Shown here: positions 29,156-37,769 of the stretch, in pieces
Layout: every line of letters begins with the position of its first letter
Position numbering within the stretch: the stretch's first letter is position 1
NCBI RefSeq assembly: GCF_005234135.1
Contig: NZ_CP039964.1
Coordinates: 1,989,001 to 2,053,000 of the forward strand
Reading direction: 5' to 3'
Origin: Pseudorhodobacter turbinis
Lineage (GTDB): Bacteria > Pseudomonadota > Alphaproteobacteria > Rhodobacterales > Rhodobacteraceae
DNA: 64,000 bases
The notes under the pieces: generated by a model
Seen by the model: only the letters and a program-made list of their open reading frames with translations
What the model was told of the DNA's origin: nothing
Databases searched by the model: none
Made by a program: the position numbers and the translations under genes

Positions 29156-30154
29156 TCACTCCCCCTTTGCCGGTGTGTCGGTGCCAAGGTTTGCCGGATC
29201 GACCTCTGGCGGGACGCGGCTGTGGGTCAGCAGGGCATAGACCTTCTCGACCAATCCCCACAGGCCTTTTTGCAAGAACAAGGCCACAACCACAAGCATC
29301 AGCCCCAAAAGCAACAGCCAGCGCGGCCAGATCGAAGACAGCGTATCTGCCATCAGCAGATAAAAGCTTGCCCCCAGAACGGACGCATAAAGCGAGGAGC
29401 TGCCGCCGATGATGGTCATCACCAGAATGATCTCGCTGGTGTGATATTCGATGGAGGACAAGGGCGCCACGCCGATCAGCATCGCATGAAGCGCGCCCGC
29501 AAAGGCCGTGACCGCGCCGGAAATTGCAAAGGCTGCGATCTTGAACACCCGCACCGGAAAGCCGATGGCGGCGGCGCGTTCTTCATTCTCGCGCACGGCG
29601 ATTAAGGTCCGCCCGAAGGTGGATTGCGTCACCATCAGCATCGCCGCAAAGACCAGCACGAAACAGACCCCGACGTAAGCGTAATAGGACCACGGATCGA
29701 CAAGTTGCACCCCGTTCAGCGTTGGGCGTGGCAGATCCAACAGCCCATTATCGCCGCCGGTCAGATCACTGAACGTATAGGCGAGAAAGTAGAACAGCTG
29801 CGAAAAGGCCAGCGTCAGCATCACGAAATAGACCCCCTGACGCCGGATAGAGAACCCGCCGACCAGCGTCGCGATTACCGTGCCAAGCACCGCCGCCATC
29901 GGCAGCATCAGCCCCACCGGCACCCCTGTCCGCGTCAGGACAATCCCCGCCAGATAGCTGCCCGCGCCGAAAAAGATCCCCTGCCCAAAGGACAAAAGCC
30001 CAGTATAGCCCAGCAACAGGTTGCTGGCGGCAACGACCATGCCATAGATCAAAATCTCGCTGGCCATAATGCCCGAGCGCAGAAAGAACGGCAGGGCAAG
30101 GACGGTCAGCACCACAAGGCCGAATTGGAAAAACGGTTTGTTGATCAACATCAT
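29156..30154 (-). CDS. livM: Branched-chain-amino-acid-type ABC transporter permease (LivM)
   Basis: Inner-membrane permease, 332 aa with eight or more helices. LivM marks are NLLLGYTGLLSFGQGIFFGAGSY, the EAA loop RENEERAAAIGFPVRVFKIAAF and IIGGSSSLYASVLGA. It begins immediately after the livH stop codon, with no gap. Confidence 0.9.
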   Translation of the reverse strand: MMLINKPFFQFGLVVLTVLALPFFLRSGIMASEILIYGMVVAASNLLLGYTGLLSFGQGIFFGAGSYLAGIVLTRTGVPVGLMLPMAAVLGTVIATLVGGFSIRRQGVYFVMLTLAFSQLFYFLAYTFSDLTGGDNGLLDLPRPTLNGVQLVDPWSYYAYVGVCFVLVFAAMLMVTQSTFGRTLIAVRENEERAAAIGFPVRVFKIAAFAISGAVTAFAGALHAMLIGVAPLSSIEYHTSEIILVMTIIGGSSSLYASVLGASFYLLMADTLSSIWPRWLLLLGLMLVVVALFLQKGLWGLVEKVYALLTHSRVPPEVDPANLGTDTPAKGE

Positions 30155-31009
30155 TCAGACCCTTCCAAAAAGGCCGCGAGGCATTGTGATAATGACAAAA
30201 GCCATGGCGACATAGATCATCAACCGCGCGCCCTCGGGCCAGATCGTGGCCATCAAACTTTGGATCACGCCGACTAGCAAACCGGCCGCTAATGCGCCGA
30301 CATAGCTGCCCATGCCGCCGATGACGACAACGACAAAAGCAACGCTTAGGGCCTCGACGCCCATGAAGGGTTCCACCCCGCGAATGGGGGCGGCCAGCGC
30401 GCCCGCAAGCCCTGCCAACCCCGCCCCAAAGGCAAAGACGGCAGTGTTGATGCGCAGCGTGTCATAACCCAGAAGGGCCATGGTCTCGGTCGATTCCGAG
30501 CCGGCCCGCACGATTGCGCCAAGCCGCGTCCGCTCCAGCGCCCAATAGAGCACGAAGGCCAGAACCGCCGTAAAGCAGATCGCGAAAATACGGTAATAGG
30601 GGTAGATGAAATCCCCGATGATCATCACACCGGCCAAGGATTTCGGCGTGGCCACGCTGCCGCCCAACGGGCCCCAGACCACGATAACAAACTCTTGGAT
30701 GATCAGCGCAAGGCCGACGGTCACCAGAATGTGGAACGTATGGGGCAGCTTGTAGATCCGCCGCAACAGTGACGCCTCGGTCAACCCCGCGACCAAAGCC
30801 ACGATGATCGCCGCTGCAGGCATCGCCACCCAAAAGCTGACATCACGTTCGACCAAATCATAGGTCAAATAGGCGCCCAGCAGATAGAACGCACCATGTG
30901 CGAAGTTAACAAATTGCAGCAAGCCGAAGATAATGCTCAGCCCGACGGCAAGCAGAAAATACAACATGCCAAGTCCGATGCCGTTAAGCACCTGAAAAAG
31001 GTAGATCAC
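30155..31009 (-). CDS. livH: Branched-chain-amino-acid-type ABC transporter permease (LivH)
   Basis: Inner-membrane permease, 284 aa. Typical LivH stretches are LSIIFGLLQFVNFAHGAFYLLGAYL, RAGSESTETMALLGYDT (EAA-type loop) and VVVIGGMGSYVGALAAGLLVG. It is the partner of LivM and follows the binding-protein gene after a 63-bp gap with a stem-loop. Confidence 0.9.
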   Translation of the reverse strand: MIYLFQVLNGIGLGMLYFLLAVGLSIIFGLLQFVNFAHGAFYLLGAYLTYDLVERDVSFWVAMPAAAIIVALVAGLTEASLLRRIYKLPHTFHILVTVGLALIIQEFVIVVWGPLGGSVATPKSLAGVMIIGDFIYPYYRIFAICFTAVLAFVLYWALERTRLGAIVRAGSESTETMALLGYDTLRINTAVFAFGAGLAGLAGALAAPIRGVEPFMGVEALSVAFVVVVIGGMGSYVGALAAGLLVGVIQSLMATIWPEGARLMIYVAMAFVIITMPRGLFGRV

Positions 31010-31038
31010 CGATTGCTCTCCTATGACGGGATAAGGGT

Positions 31039-31064
31039 CGGGCGCCGCAATTGCGCGGCACCCG
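31039..31064 (-). terminator. Stem-loop between the Liv binding-protein gene and livH
   Basis: A 10-bp stem (31055-31064 with 31039-31048, one G-U pair) with a 6-base loop sits 8 bp past the binding-protein stop. No strong T-run follows. It fits a 3' stabiliser or partial terminator. Confidence 0.55.
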
Positions 31065-31072
31065 AAGGGGCA

Positions 31073-32281
31073 TCAGCCCAATTTGCAGCCTGAATCGGCC
31101 GGTGAGAGGAAGGACTGCCCGGCGCTGACCACCTCGGCATAATCGTCTTCGTCTTGCATATCGGCCTTGGCTTTGCCCTTGAGCAGGTAATAATCCTTCA
31201 TCACCTGATGATCCTCGGCGCGGATTGTCTCAGGGCCGGTCAGGCCGTCATAGGCCATCCCGCTAAGGGCTGCGGCCACGGCGGGGCCGTCAGTGGTGCC
31301 TGCCTTGGCCGCCGCATCCAGCAGCAATTTGGTACAGATATAGGAACCCGCCAGCGAGTAGTTCGGGTTGGCGCCATATTTTTCCCGCACCTTGGCCCGC
31401 AGCGCATTGTTCAGCGGCGCATCGACGCTGTGCCAATATTGCGCGCCGAAATAAACGCCCTCGCAAACATCCGCGCCCAGACCTTCGAACTGCTCCAGAC
31501 CCGAGGCCCAAGCGATCACGATGGTCATGCGTTCCTTCAGGCCAAAGCTGATCGCCTGCCGCAAGGTATCCGAAGATTGCGAGCCGAAGTTGAGCAGCAG
31601 CAAAACATCGGGCTTGGCGGCAATAGCATTGGTGATATAGCCGCTGAACTCTTTCTCGACCAGCGAGTGATAGCTGTTACCGACATGCTCCAACCCTTTT
31701 TCCGCGAGTAGGTTGGTTGTCGCGCTCAACAACCCCTCACCAAAGACATATTGCGGGGTGATGGTGTACCAGCGCTTGGCGTCGGGAATGGCGTCGATGA
31801 TCGGGCGCAGGGTTTGCTCAATCGCGCCAAAGGTTGGCACGCTCCACCGGAAGGTGGCGGAATTACAATCGCTGCCGGTGATCTCATCCGCGCCCGCAGT
31901 GGTCATAAAGACGCCGCCGCCACGCTCGATTTCCTTGCCCATCGCAAGGGATTCCGAGGACAGGATACCGCCGGCAAAAAGTTTGACCCCGTCTTGCGCG
32001 ATCCCGTCCTGGACGCGGCGCACGGCGGTTGCGGGCTTGCCTTCGGTGTCCATATCCAAGGTCGAGATGTCGATGCCCAGATTTTCGGCGGCCTCTTCGG
32101 CGGCGATGATCGCGCCCATGCTGGCGAATTTTCCGTTGGCGGCAAAGGCCCCCGAGATCGGAACCGGAATGCCGACGGTCATAGCACCGGTGGCTGCCGA
32201 TGCGCGCCCGATGATGCCCGGAAGCGCCGTGGTTGCGCCCAATGCGGCAGTATACCTTAGAAAATTGCGTCTGCTGGTCAT
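31073..32281 (-). CDS. Liv-type ABC transporter substrate-binding protein, Tat-exported
   Basis: Periplasmic receptor of the Liv-type system (Peripla_BP_6 fold), 402 aa. The N-terminus MTSRRNFLRYTAALGATTAL carries a twin-arginine motif (S-R-R-N-F-L), so export folded through Tat is likely, unlike the Sec signals of the other three binding proteins here. Internal family segments include GIPVPISGAFAANGKFASMG, AGGILSSESLAMGKEIERGGGVFM and YSLAGSYICTKLLLDAAAKAG. First gene of a seven-gene run that ends with M81 and gntR. Confidence 0.88.
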   Translation of the reverse strand: MTSRRNFLRYTAALGATTALPGIIGRASAATGAMTVGIPVPISGAFAANGKFASMGAIIAAEEAAENLGIDISTLDMDTEGKPATAVRRVQDGIAQDGVKLFAGGILSSESLAMGKEIERGGGVFMTTAGADEITGSDCNSATFRWSVPTFGAIEQTLRPIIDAIPDAKRWYTITPQYVFGEGLLSATTNLLAEKGLEHVGNSYHSLVEKEFSGYITNAIAAKPDVLLLLNFGSQSSDTLRQAISFGLKERMTIVIAWASGLEQFEGLGADVCEGVYFGAQYWHSVDAPLNNALRAKVREKYGANPNYSLAGSYICTKLLLDAAAKAGTTDGPAVAAALSGMAYDGLTGPETIRAEDHQVMKDYYLLKGKAKADMQDEDDYAEVVSAGQSFLSPADSGCKLG

Positions 32282-32602
32282 ATGTCACCCTGTTGTTTTA
32301 TTGGTTGATAGTCTTTTTTATCGTTGTCGAACCGCGGCCCTTAAGAGCCGTATTATTATAACCATCATCATAAATACGATTCTGTCCAGAAGTTTTCGAC
32401 CACCTGCGCGGGGGGCACTACGCGGGACATGCTGCCCGACAGTAAAGAAAGCTAACGCTGCGTCAATTTCCAGCGCGACTGCTGCCCCCCACAGGGTGGG
32501 ACGCCGGCCCATGCGTTTGCCGTTGAAATAGGATATGCAAGGCCCCCAAGCCCCGCTAAGCTTGCTTTCCCGCCAGACCTGTAAGGAGCGCGTAAAACGC
32601 CT
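32282..32602. other. Intergenic region between the Liv operon and mscS
   Basis: A 321-bp divergent spacer. The part near the Liv operon is AT-rich and holds a consensus minus-strand -10 (TATAAT). The part near mscS has AAGGAG at 32582-32587 as its ribosome site. I see no small ORF with a convincing start, no RNA gene and no clear operator. Confidence 0.6.
32355..32360 (-). promoter_or_regulatory. Candidate -10 element of the Liv/M81/gntR operon
   Basis: The minus strand reads TATAAT, with a TATAATAAT extension. No good -35 is found 16-18 bases upstream, so an activator may be needed. The implied start near 32348 gives a leader of about 67 nt. Confidence 0.45.
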
Positions 32603-33934
32603 ATGGACCCGCTTAACCAAGAGATCGTGAATGCGACCCAAGGCCTGCTGGTCCAAGCAGAGGCATTTATACGGTCTTTGTTGTTGCCAAGACGGCTTTA
32701 TCAGGTTGCGGGCATTATCGCGATTTTGCTGTTTGCCAGGCTGTTGCGCGTGCCATTGTCACGGCGTCTATCGGCGAGGGCGCGCGCGCATGAGGGTTTA
32801 CAGAAATGGCAGTTGCGCTTGGTGGTCACGCTGGACCGGAACCTGACGCTGTTGATCTTTACGGTGCTTAACTGGCTGGCGTTCTGGGGGTTGAGCCAGG
32901 TCACATGGCCGTCGCGCATCCAGTTGCTGGAGGTGGCGGGCACCATCGGCGTCATGCTGCTGTTCGTGAATTTTGCGGCTAAGCTGATCGGCAACCGGTT
33001 CTTGTCACGTGTGGTGACTTGGGGTGCCGGATTTTGGGTGGTCGCGGTGATCCTTGGTTTTGATGCCGAGGTGCTTTCCTTCCTCGACAGCCTTGCCATC
33101 AGCTTTGGCGATTTCCGGCTGACGGCGCTGACGGTGATAAAGGCGCTGATTGTGACGGGCCTTTTGGTGGCGGGCGCACGGATGTTGACGCGCGGTGCCA
33201 CGGGACGGATCAAGGGCAATGCCGATATCAGCCCCTCAATGCAGGTTCTGGCGATCAAGGCGACACAGCTTTTCTTGTTTGGGGGCGCGTTTTACATCGG
33301 GCTGAAGGCGGTGGGCTTTGACCTGACGGGGCTTGCGGTCCTGTCCGGTGCGATTGGTGTTGGCCTTGGGTTCGGGTTGCAAAAGGTGGTGTCAAACCTT
33401 GTGTCTGGCATCATCATCCTGCTGGATAAGTCGATCAAACCCGGCGATGTCATCAGCCTTGGCACCACCTTCGGCTGGATCGAGGCGCTGGGCGCGCGCT
33501 ATGTGTCGGTGGTTACGCGGGACGGTAAGGAATACCTGATCCCGAATGAGGATCTTATCACGGGCCAAGTGGTGAACTGGTCGCATAGCAACCGGTTCGT
33601 ACGGCTCGATCTGTTCTTTGGCACGGCTTATGATGATGACCCCCATCTTGTGCGCAAACTGGCAATAGAGGCGGCGCTGGGCGTGGATAGGGTGCTGGGT
33701 GACCGCTTGCCGGTGTGCCATATCGTCGGTTTTGGCGATAGCTCGGTTGATTTCATTTTGCGGTTCTGGATTGCGGACCCGACAGCGGGGCTGACGAATA
33801 TTCGTGGCAACGTCTATCTGGCGCTTTGGGATACGTTCAAGACCAACGGCATTTCCATCCCTTTCCCGCAGCGCGAGGTAAAGGTTCTGGAAGGTTCTAA
33901 GCTGACAACACGCGCGCGCCGCAGTCATCGATGA
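32603..33934 (+). CDS. Mechanosensitive ion channel, MscS family
   Basis: Inner-membrane tension-gated channel, 443 aa, longer than E. coli MscS (286 aa) because of extra N-terminal helices (about residues 35-52, 80-100, 110-128, 138-155). The pore helix and following segment GAIGVGLGFGLQKVVSNLVSGIIILLDK (about residues 250-277) is diagnostic, followed by the beta domain (IKPGDVISLG, VVTRDGKEYLIPNEDLI). The basic tail is TRARRSHR. The gene has its own promoter region and no partner. Confidence 0.9.
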   Translation: MDPLNQEIVNATQGLLVQAEAFIRSLLLPRRLYQVAGIIAILLFARLLRVPLSRRLSARARAHEGLQKWQLRLVVTLDRNLTLLIFTVLNWLAFWGLSQVTWPSRIQLLEVAGTIGVMLLFVNFAAKLIGNRFLSRVVTWGAGFWVVAVILGFDAEVLSFLDSLAISFGDFRLTALTVIKALIVTGLLVAGARMLTRGATGRIKGNADISPSMQVLAIKATQLFLFGGAFYIGLKAVGFDLTGLAVLSGAIGVGLGFGLQKVVSNLVSGIIILLDKSIKPGDVISLGTTFGWIEALGARYVSVVTRDGKEYLIPNEDLITGQVVNWSHSNRFVRLDLFFGTAYDDDPHLVRKLAIEAALGVDRVLGDRLPVCHIVGFGDSSVDFILRFWIADPTAGLTNIRGNVYLALWDTFKTNGISIPFPQREVKVLEGSKLTTRARRSHR

Positions 33935-34145
33935 CTTGGGGTGATTCGCGGTCCATTGGCGCAATCGGGCGTGTTTTTGTGATTTAGCCCCGTCGCAACG
34001 CGCCAAACCGCCACTGTTCCCTTGCACAGACCGGCTGCCTGTGATTGAGATTTGCGCCGCAGGGTGATATTCTGCATGTACCGCCCTGCGTCGGGGGCGT
34101 GTTGGCATCAAGCCTTATGTCCGGCGCGTGAAATTCTGGAGGACA

Positions 34146-34208
34146 ATGTCCTGTCTCATTCTGATCCTGCGACCGGGCTTCCGGTCGGACCAAGGGCCGC
34201 GCGTATGA
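34146..34208 (+). other. Possible 20-codon leader ORF upstream of rsfS
   Basis: ATG 34146 follows a strong GGAGGA (34138-34143, very short spacing) and opens a 20-residue frame starting MSCLILILRPG. Its TGA overlaps the rsfS ATG as ATGA. It could be a translational-coupling leader, or chance. It is out of frame with rsfS. Confidence 0.3.
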
Positions 34209-34591
34209 CAACTGCGGCCAATACTGAAAACCATCCTACCCCTGAAAAGCTTTTGGCCACTGTCTTGGCCTCTGTCGAAGATGACAAAGCCGAGGAGGTC
34301 GTACAGATCGATCTGCGCGGTCGGTCCGATATGGCTGACTATATGGTCATCTGCTCCGGCCGGTCCTCGCGTCAGGTTGCCTCGATTTCCGAGCGTCTGG
34401 CCGACCGGATCAAGCAAGATTACGGCATCTTGTGCAAGATGGAAGGCAAGGAAACCGGCGATTGGGTTCTGGTCGATACGGGCGATGTTATCGTTCATAT
34501 TTTCCGCCCCGAAGTGCGGGAATTCTATGACCTTGAGAAAATGTGGCAACCGGGTGGCCATATGGGCATAGGTGTGCGCGAGGAAGACTGA
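34205..34591 (+). CDS. rsfS: Ribosomal silencing factor RsfS
   Basis: Binds ribosomal protein L14 and blocks subunit joining when nutrients are short. From ATG 34205 it has 128 aa, the family length. The RsfS core (KAEEVVQIDLRGRSDMADYMVICSG, then GKETGDWVLVDTGDVIVHIF and REFYDLEKMW) is intact. Upstream in-frame sequence back to 34052 is not conserved in kind. The stop overlaps the rlmH start, so the two ribosome genes are coupled. Confidence 0.95.
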   Translation: MTTAANTENHPTPEKLLATVLASVEDDKAEEVVQIDLRGRSDMADYMVICSGRSSRQVASISERLADRIKQDYGILCKMEGKETGDWVLVDTGDVIVHIFRPEVREFYDLEKMWQPGGHMGIGVREED

Positions 34592-35061
34592 TGCGGGTGC
34601 ATCTTTGTGCCGTGGGCCGGCTGCGTGCCGGGCCAGAGCGCGAATTGATCGACGACTATGTGACGCGATTCAACCGGACGGGCCGGGCCTTGGGGCTTGG
34701 CCCTTTTGCGCTGACCGAGGTCGAAGACCGCAAAGGTGGCGGGATGGAGGCTGAGGCTGCGTTGCTGTCGCGCGCCGTGCCTGCCGGTGCGCTGACGGTC
34801 GTGATGGATGAACGTGGGCGTCAGCTGACCAGCCCCGAATTTGCCGACCAGCTTGCGAAATGGCGCGATGCAGGGCGGCAGGATGTGGCCTTTTGTATTG
34901 GCGGTGCCGATGGTCTTGCGCCTGCTTTTCGCGATTCCGCCGATTTTGCGCTGTCGTTTGGCGCGATGGTCTGGCCGCATATGTTGGTGCGGGTGATGTT
35001 AGCGGAACAATTGTACCGCGCGGCATCAATTCTGGCGGGAAGCCCCTATCACCGTGAGTGA
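34591..35061 (+). CDS. rlmH: 23S rRNA pseudouridine-1915 N3-methyltransferase RlmH
   Basis: SPOUT-class methyltransferase that acts on helix 69 of 23S rRNA in the assembled 70S ribosome. 156 aa from ATG 34591 (TGATG overlap with rsfS). The knotted C-terminal domain is seen in TVVMDERGRQLTSPEFADQL, CIGGADGLAP and MLVRVMLAEQLYRA, ending SPYHRE. Adjacent rsfS-rlmH is a common bacterial pairing. Confidence 0.96.
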   Translation: MRVHLCAVGRLRAGPERELIDDYVTRFNRTGRALGLGPFALTEVEDRKGGGMEAEAALLSRAVPAGALTVVMDERGRQLTSPEFADQLAKWRDAGRQDVAFCIGGADGLAPAFRDSADFALSFGAMVWPHMLVRVMLAEQLYRAASILAGSPYHRE

Positions 35062-35125
35062 GGCGGTTGCCCTATGCGTAGGCTGGGCGTAAAACCTGCG
35101 TAACATCAGCGAAAAGGGCACTAAA

Positions 35126-36640
35126 ATGACCGTGAAACCCGTAGTTCTGTGCATTCTTGATGGCTGGGGGTTGAATGATGACCGCAGCGCAAACGCGCCG
35201 GTTCTTGCCGATACGCCGAATTTTGACCGTTTGATGGCAAACTGCCCCCATGCGACGCTGATCACCCATGGTCCCGATGTTGGCTTGCCACGCGGGCAGA
35301 TGGGCAACTCCGAGGTGGGCCATACCAATATCGGCGCGGGCCGCGTGGTGGCGATGGACCTTGGCGCGATTGATCTGGCGATTGAGGAGGGCAGTTTTGG
35401 CCAAAACCCCCAGCTTCTGGATTTTATCGCACGGTTGAAGGCCTCGGGCGGGGTGGCGCATCTGATGGGCGTGATCTCGGATGGCGGGGTGCACGGGCAT
35501 GTCGCCCATGTGATCGCGGCGGCGCGGACGGTTGCAAATGCGGGCGTTCCCGTGGTGATCCATGCAATTACCGATGGACGCGATGTGGCGCCCAGCTCAG
35601 CCCCCGAGCATATGGCGCGGCTGATGGACGGTTTGCCCGAAGGCGCGCGCGTTGGCACCGTGATCGGGCGCTATTGGGCGATGGACCGCGACAATCGTTG
35701 GGAACGTGTGGGACGTGCTTTTGATGCGATGGTTGCAGGGCAGGGGGAAAACGCATCCGATGCCCAAGCCGCGATTGCCGCCGCCCATGCGCGCGGCGAA
35801 ACGGATGAGTTTATCGCCCCTACGGTGCTTGCCGGATATGCGGGCGCCAAGTCAGGGGACGGGTTTTACTGCCTCAACTTCCGCGCCGACCGCGCGCGCG
35901 AAATTCTGGCCGCTCTTGGCGATCCGGCATTTGACGGGTTTGATGCCACCGCGCGCCCCGAATGGGCGGCGATGCTGGGGATGGTAGATTACTCGGTCAA
36001 CCATAACGCCTATATGACGACGGCCTATCCCAAACCGGTCTTGCAAAACACGCTGGGTGAATGGGTGGCCAAACAGGGCCGCACGCAATTTCGTTTGGCG
36101 GAAACGGAAAAATACCCGCATGTGACGTTTTTCCTGAATGGTGGTTCCGAGGCGGTGAATGTTGGCGAGGATCGCGCCATGCCGAAATCGCCAAAGGTCG
36201 CCACCTATGATTTGCAACCCGAGATGTCAGAACCCGAGGTGGCGGCCGAATTGGTGCAGGCGATCGAGCATGGCTATGACTTGATCGTGGTGAATTTTGC
36301 CAACCCCGATATGGTCGGCCATACCGGCGATCTGGCAGCGGCGATGAAGGCCTGCGAGGCGGTGGATAGCGGTCTTGGGTTGGCGATTGCGGCACTGGAA
36401 AAGGCGGGCGGCGCGATGATTATCACTGCCGATCACGGCAATTGCGAAACGATGGTGGACCCCGTGACCGGCGGGCCGCATACGGCACATACGACCAATC
36501 TTGTGCCGGTGATCCTTTATGGCGGACCAAAGGGCGCAGAGCTGCGCGATGGCCGTTTGGCCGATCTTGCGCCAAGCATCTTGCAGCTGATGGGCTTGCC
36601 GCAACCCGAGGAAATGACGGGGACAAGCCTGATCCAATGA
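35126..36640 (+). CDS. gpmI: 2,3-bisphosphoglycerate-independent phosphoglycerate mutase
   Basis: Glycolytic/gluconeogenic enzyme interconverting 3- and 2-phosphoglycerate, two-manganese dependent, alkaline-phosphatase superfamily. 504 aa. The catalytic serine is S62 in QMGNSEVGHTNIGAGR; the first metal site is LDGWG near the start; C-terminal metal ligands lie in NFANPDMVGHTG, ADHGNCE and PHTAHTTN. AAAAGGG precedes ATG 35126. The stop overlaps the next gene (ATGA). Confidence 0.97.
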   Translation: MTVKPVVLCILDGWGLNDDRSANAPVLADTPNFDRLMANCPHATLITHGPDVGLPRGQMGNSEVGHTNIGAGRVVAMDLGAIDLAIEEGSFGQNPQLLDFIARLKASGGVAHLMGVISDGGVHGHVAHVIAAARTVANAGVPVVIHAITDGRDVAPSSAPEHMARLMDGLPEGARVGTVIGRYWAMDRDNRWERVGRAFDAMVAGQGENASDAQAAIAAAHARGETDEFIAPTVLAGYAGAKSGDGFYCLNFRADRAREILAALGDPAFDGFDATARPEWAAMLGMVDYSVNHNAYMTTAYPKPVLQNTLGEWVAKQGRTQFRLAETEKYPHVTFFLNGGSEAVNVGEDRAMPKSPKVATYDLQPEMSEPEVAAELVQAIEHGYDLIVVNFANPDMVGHTGDLAAAMKACEAVDSGLGLAIAALEKAGGAMIITADHGNCETMVDPVTGGPHTAHTTNLVPVILYGGPKGAELRDGRLADLAPSILQLMGLPQPEEMTGTSLIQ

Positions 36641-37761
36641 TCCGCGCTGCCGCCTTTGCTGCCGCCATGGTCTTTGCCGGGGCCGCCCCTGCGCAAACCG
36701 TGGGGGAGCAGGCGGCCAAGGCCTCTGCCGCGCTGGCAGAGGCTGTTACCGCGATGGAAGAAGCGCAAACCAAACGCGACCGTGTGTCGGCCCTGACCGA
36801 TACTATTCAGGCCTATGAGCAGGGGTTGGGCGCGCTGCGCGAGGGATTGCGCCAAGCCAAGGTGCGCGAGGCCTCTTTGTTGATCCAGTTTGATGCTGAA
36901 CGGAACCGCGTGGGCCAACTGCTTGGCGTGCTTGGGCAGTTGGAGGCAACACCGGGGCCCTTGTTGCTGTTGCATCCCTCGGGGCCTTTGGGCACGGCCC
37001 GATCAGGGATGATCCTCGCCGAGGTGACGCCCGCGTTGCAAGCCGAGGTGGCACAGTTGCAGGCCGAGGTGACCGAGCTGCGGGACTTGCGGGCCTTGCA
37101 GATCGCGGCGGGAACGGTGCTTGAAAACGGGCTGTCGGTGGCGCAAACCGCGCGCAGCACGCTGTCACAGGCGATCTCGGAACGCACAGCCCTTCCACGC
37201 CGCTTTACCGAAGACCCTGATGCCCTGCGCAGCCTGTTGGAGAGCGCCGACACTTTGGGCGCTTTTGTGGACGGGTTGGATCTTGATCTTGCCGGCAGCG
37301 ATGCCCTGCGCAGCTTTGCTTCGGCCAAGGGCAATCTGGTGCTGCCGACGCTCGGCAGCCTGTTGCGCGGCGCGAATGAGGCCGATGCAAGTGGCACGCG
37401 CCGCCCCGGTATTACCCTTTCCACACGCTCGCAGGCCTTAGTGACGGCGCCTTGGGCGGGTACCATCCGCTACCTTGGGCCGCTGCTTGACTACGGAAAC
37501 GTGATCATCCTTGAACCCGGTGGCGGCTATCTTTTGGTGTTGGCAGGGCTAGAAACAGTTTACGGAGAGGTTGGCGAAGTGGTGGGCATTGGCGCACCCT
37601 TGGGCTTGATGGGCGGTAGCACCATGGAAAATAGTACAGAGTTTTTGGCCAGCGCATCTGATGTGGGTGGTATACGCGAGACAGAAACGCTTTATATTGA
37701 GATCAGACAAGGCACCGAACCGGTCAACCCGGCCCCATGGTTCGCCGCAACAAAGGATTGA
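36637..37761 (+). CDS. EnvC-like murein hydrolase activator (degenerate LytM/M23 domain)
   Basis: Periplasmic protein, 374 aa from ATG 36637 (4-base overlap with gpmI). The signal peptide is cleaved near PAQ-TV (residue 20); residues 25-75 and 130-170 are predicted coiled coils; the C-terminal LytM-like domain starts near residue 265 (APWAGTIRYLGPLLDYGN). The catalytic pattern of active M23 enzymes is missing: LAGLETV stands where YAHL is expected and LYIEIR where LHFEIR is expected. As in E. coli EnvC, this fits a non-catalytic activator of amidases at division. It precedes ctpA. Confidence 0.82.
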   Translation: MIRAAAFAAAMVFAGAAPAQTVGEQAAKASAALAEAVTAMEEAQTKRDRVSALTDTIQAYEQGLGALREGLRQAKVREASLLIQFDAERNRVGQLLGVLGQLEATPGPLLLLHPSGPLGTARSGMILAEVTPALQAEVAQLQAEVTELRDLRALQIAAGTVLENGLSVAQTARSTLSQAISERTALPRRFTEDPDALRSLLESADTLGAFVDGLDLDLAGSDALRSFASAKGNLVLPTLGSLLRGANEADASGTRRPGITLSTRSQALVTAPWAGTIRYLGPLLDYGNVIILEPGGGYLLVLAGLETVYGEVGEVVGIGAPLGLMGGSTMENSTEFLASASDVGGIRETETLYIEIRQGTEPVNPAPWFAATKD

Positions 37762-37769
37762 CACGGGCA

